From assembly GCA_900498245.1 (NCBI GenBank), contig LS998015.1, forward strand, positions 2,385,835-2,401,064: a stretch of 15,230 bases of DNA, written 5' to 3'. Under the pieces are notes generated by a model. It was not told the DNA's origin. It did no database searches and worked only from the letters and a program-made list of their open reading frames with translations. Source of the stretch: Candidatus Zixiibacteriota bacterium. GTDB lineage: Bacteria > Zixibacteria > MSB-5A5 > GN15 > PGXB01. The position numbers and the translations under genes are program-made. Of this stretch, positions 12,895-15,230 are shown one piece after another. How positions within the stretch are numbered: the stretch's first letter is position 1; each line of letters begins with the position of its first letter.

Positions 12895-15230
12895 CTATTC
12901 CCTTCTTTATGGGACAACACCCCCGGAGGAGATCGCAAAGGCGGCGGCGCATGATGGATATAAAAGCGCCATTCTGGCGGATAAGAACAATCTGTATGCA
13001 TGTTATGATTTCTATTATGCCGCCAAGGATCTGGGGATAGAGCCAATTATCGGGGCGGAGATCACGACCGAATTGGGAGATCTCTTTTTCCTGTGCCAAA
13101 ATCATGAGGGCTTTAAGAATCTTTGCCGGATTATCACACATTATCAATTGCAGGAACTTCCCGATGCCGTTCTGCTCGAGAGATGGAAACAGAATCTTAT
13201 CTGCCTGACTTCAGCCACGGACAACGCCGACATTCTCAAAGATATTTATGGCGATTCGTTTTATTTGATTATCAATCACGCCAATCCGTCAAGAGTATCG
13301 CGGCAGGCGGAGGCGCGGGGAATTCGGCAGGCGGCCTTCCCGACCGTGGCGTTTCTCAAGACGGACGATTACCCCCGGCACCGGCTGCTCCGCGCCATAA
13401 ATGGCGGATATTTGCTGAATAATCTCCCCCCTTCGGGAATGGCGGGCGACGGGGAATATCTGCGGACGCAGGAATGGTACTCGCGTTTCTTTGTACCATT
13501 TCCCGCCGCTATTCGCGGCAATGCGGAAATCGGTGAAAGGTGCCGGCTTCAGTTTCCTCAAAAAACGAATATCCTCCCCGATGTCCCGATCGAAGGGGAT
13601 CATTTCCGCAAATTGAGAGACGACGCCCTCAGGGGACTTCAGAAACGTCGACTCAATCCCGATGGAAGGTATCTGGCGCGACTCGAATATGAACTATCGG
13701 TCATACAGAGAACCGGCTTTGTCGATTATTTCCTGATTGTAGGAGAAATCATCGACTTCTGCCGCCACAATGATATCGCCTGTGTCGGGCGGGGATCGGC
13801 GGCGGGTTCACTGGTGTCGTTCGGCCTCGGGATAACCGAAGTCGATCCGATCCTGGAAAATCTTTATTTCGAGCGGTTCCTCAATGAAGCCCGGTCCGAC
13901 TGCCCTGATGTCGATATTGATATTGACTGGCGGCGGCGGGATGAAGTTTTGGATTTTATTTACAGGCGGTATGGTGACGATCATGTAGCCATGATGGCCA
14001 CCTATACCCGATTCCAGAGCCGTCTGGCCGTACGGGAAACAGCCAAGGCCTTCGGATTTGATCCCGATGAAATAGATCGCTTTATCAAGCGCCTCCCCTC
14101 GGAATCGTGGGATAATCTTGAAATGCGGCGGGAGGCACGACAACTGCCCCGCTCCCTGCAGAATGATTGGGAGCGGTTTGAACCGATAATGACCGCGGCG
14201 CGCTCGCTTGCCGGTCTCCCCCGTCATCTCGGGATTCATTCCGGAGGAATTGTCATCACGCCGGAACCGCTGACCGATTATGTCCCGCTGGAGCGAGCCA
14301 CAAAGGGGCTGGTCGTAACGCAGTGCGATATGTATCAGGCGGAAAAAATCGGACTGGTCAAAATTGATATTCTCGGTCAGCGCGGGCTGGCGGTGATCGC
14401 TGATTGCTACAAAACGGCCCGCGAAGAAAGAGGGGCCGATTTCCACATTCCCGAAGGGGATCCGAAAACATACGAAATGCTTCAGGCGGGAAAGACGATT
14501 GGGGTTTTTCAGATCGAGTCGCCGGGACTGCGGGCCCTCTTGAGGGATTTGCGGCCGACTTGCCTGAATGATATTACCCTGGCCCTGGCGCTGATTCGGC
14601 CGGGAGCGTCCGAATCGGGAATGAAGCAAGTCTTTCTTAATCGTTTTCACAAGAAGGAGCCGATTGCCTTTCCCGACCGGCGGCTGGAAACGGTGCTTCA
14701 GGAAACAAACGGGGTTTTTATATATCAGGAACAGGTGATACTGGCGGCTCGGCAAATCGCGGGATTTAATCTTGCCGCCTCGGATCTGCTGAGACGGGCC
14801 ATCACGAAAAAGCGAAAAGATAATCGGGTCGAAAAACTAAAAAATCGCTTCTTGGCCGGGGCCCATCGGAACGGGGTAAATCCGCGCACGGCCGAAGAGA
14901 TTTTCGGCCAACTGCGGCAGTTTGCGTCATTTGGTTTTTGCAAGGCCCATGCCGCCACCTATGGATATCTGGCCTATCAATCCGCCTACTTTAAGATCCA
15001 TTTCCCCGTCCCGTTCATGACGGCGGTTCTTCGCAATGGGGGGGGCTATTATCCCTCGGCGGTCTATACAGCCGAGGCGCGGCGGTTGGATATCAAAATT
15101 TCCGCACCGCGCATAAATATCTCAGCAGAATCGGATACCAATCAAGATAGAACGATTTTCCTGGGACTGGCAAGGGCCAAAGAAGTCTCAGCCGACGTCG
15201 TGGCTCAGATTAAGCGGAAACAGCCCTTTA
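12863..15230 (+). CDS. DnaE-type DNA polymerase III alpha subunit, DinB-linked, 3' end outside window
   Basis: Open from ATG 12863 (AAGGAG at 12848-12853, nine bases away) to the last base: 789 codons, with the C terminus missing. It is a C-family polymerase. GRGSAAGSLVSFGLGITEVDP (309 onward), then PDVDIDID (348-355) with D351 and D353 as the first two catalytic Asp, KIDILGQRGL with D502 as the third, LRRAITKKR, and FGFCKAHAATYGYLAYQSAYFKIHFPVPFM near 690 are all DnaE hallmarks. The N-terminal PHP domain (about 1-200) is degenerate: the HxxxH-type metal ligands at the start are L5 and R9, and the usual TDH is replaced by A39-D40-K41. It is also shorter than usual; the catalytic Asp pair is about 50 residues earlier than in E. 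coli DnaE. The LGQRGL variant and the pairing with dinB suggest an accessory, DnaE2/ImuC-like translesion polymerase, not the replicative one. This is inference. Confidence 0.92.
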   Translation, partial: MSSVLPAFRSSYSLLYGTTPPEEIAKAAAHDGYKSAILADKNNLYACYDFYYAAKDLGIEPIIGAEITTELGDLFFLCQNHEGFKNLCRIITHYQLQELPDAVLLERWKQNLICLTSATDNADILKDIYGDSFYLIINHANPSRVSRQAEARGIRQAAFPTVAFLKTDDYPRHRLLRAINGGYLLNNLPPSGMAGDGEYLRTQEWYSRFFVPFPAAIRGNAEIGERCRLQFPQKTNILPDVPIEGDHFRKLRDDALRGLQKRRLNPDGRYLARLEYELSVIQRTGFVDYFLIVGEIIDFCRHNDIACVGRGSAAGSLVSFGLGITEVDPILENLYFERFLNEARSDCPDVDIDIDWRRRDEVLDFIYRRYGDDHVAMMATYTRFQSRLAVRETAKAFGFDPDEIDRFIKRLPSESWDNLEMRREARQLPRSLQNDWERFEPIMTAARSLAGLPRHLGIHSGGIVITPEPLTDYVPLERATKGLVVTQCDMYQAEKIGLVKIDILGQRGLAVIADCYKTAREERGADFHIPEGDPKTYEMLQAGKTIGVFQIESPGLRALLRDLRPTCLNDITLALALIRPGASESGMKQVFLNRFHKKEPIAFPDRRLETVLQETNGVFIYQEQVILAARQIAGFNLAASDLLRRAITKKRKDNRVEKLKNRFLAGAHRNGVNPRTAEEIFGQLRQFASFGFCKAHAATYGYLAYQSAYFKIHFPVPFMTAVLRNGGGYYPSAVYTAEARRLDIKISAPRINISAESDTNQDRTIFLGLARAKEVSADVVAQIKRKQPF

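Noticed and set aside
13808-14755. 315-codon minus-strand ORF
   Set aside because: It lies fully antisense to the catalytic core of the DnaE-type polymerase, has no Shine-Dalgarno, and its translation is of low-complexity antisense character; the plus frame is open throughout with all DnaE motifs.

Overview
The window looks like a piece of a Gram-negative (diderm) bacterial chromosome. It holds a complete Tol-Pal envelope module (tolQ, tolR, a tolA/tonB-like gene, tolB, pal, cpoB) with lipoprotein and Sec signal sequences. Gene order, moderate GC coding DNA with AT-rich spacers, and the mix of a MutL-type ATPase with a DinB-DnaE pair suggest an uncultured lineage of the FCB type (Zixibacteria-like). 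That placement is an impression from protein style, not something proved by the sequence. No insertion sequence, tRNA, rRNA, CRISPR array or phage gene is visible.

Layout. (1) 1-445: the 3' end of a TPR protein. (2) 423-682, minus strand: a compact transcription unit with a promoter, a roughly 100-base leader, a near-perfect Shine-Dalgarno and a 21-codon ORF, ending in an intrinsic terminator whose stem overlaps the stop codon of the TPR gene. (3) 961-2261: a monocistronic FAD-dependent amine/amino-acid oxidoreductase with its own promoter and terminator. (4) 2291-6320: a three-gene unit made of a long MutL-family ATPase, a secreted membrane-anchored protein of unknown function, and an unknown protein with barrel-sandwich-like and KOW-like segments, closed by a textbook terminator. 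(5) 6380-11110: the Tol-Pal operon, starting at a strong promoter, with 4-base stop/start overlaps between the first four genes, then pal and cpoB, and a strong terminator just after cpoB. (6) 11041-11580: a small DUF2283-like protein whose reading frame runs through that terminator. (7) 11680-15230: a catalytically intact Y-family polymerase (dinB) overlapping by 32 bases a DnaE-type polymerase with a degenerate PHP domain; the latter runs off the window.

How the genes work together. TolQ and TolR form the proton-driven inner-membrane motor, the short TolA/TonB-like protein spans the periplasm, and TolB, Pal and CpoB work at the outer membrane and peptidoglycan. The MutL-like ATPase belongs to a family that reactivates B12-dependent carbon-skeleton mutases, but no mutase subunit is nearby. 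The DinB-DnaE pair resembles in layout the ImuB-DnaE2 translesion cassette, but keeps an apparently active DinB and has no imuA-like gene.

The most unusual items are the minus-strand micropeptide gene (482-547), the terminator embedded in the coding sequence at 11074-11110, the MutL-centred three-gene unit, and the coupled DinB/DnaE pair with a metal-site-less PHP domain.
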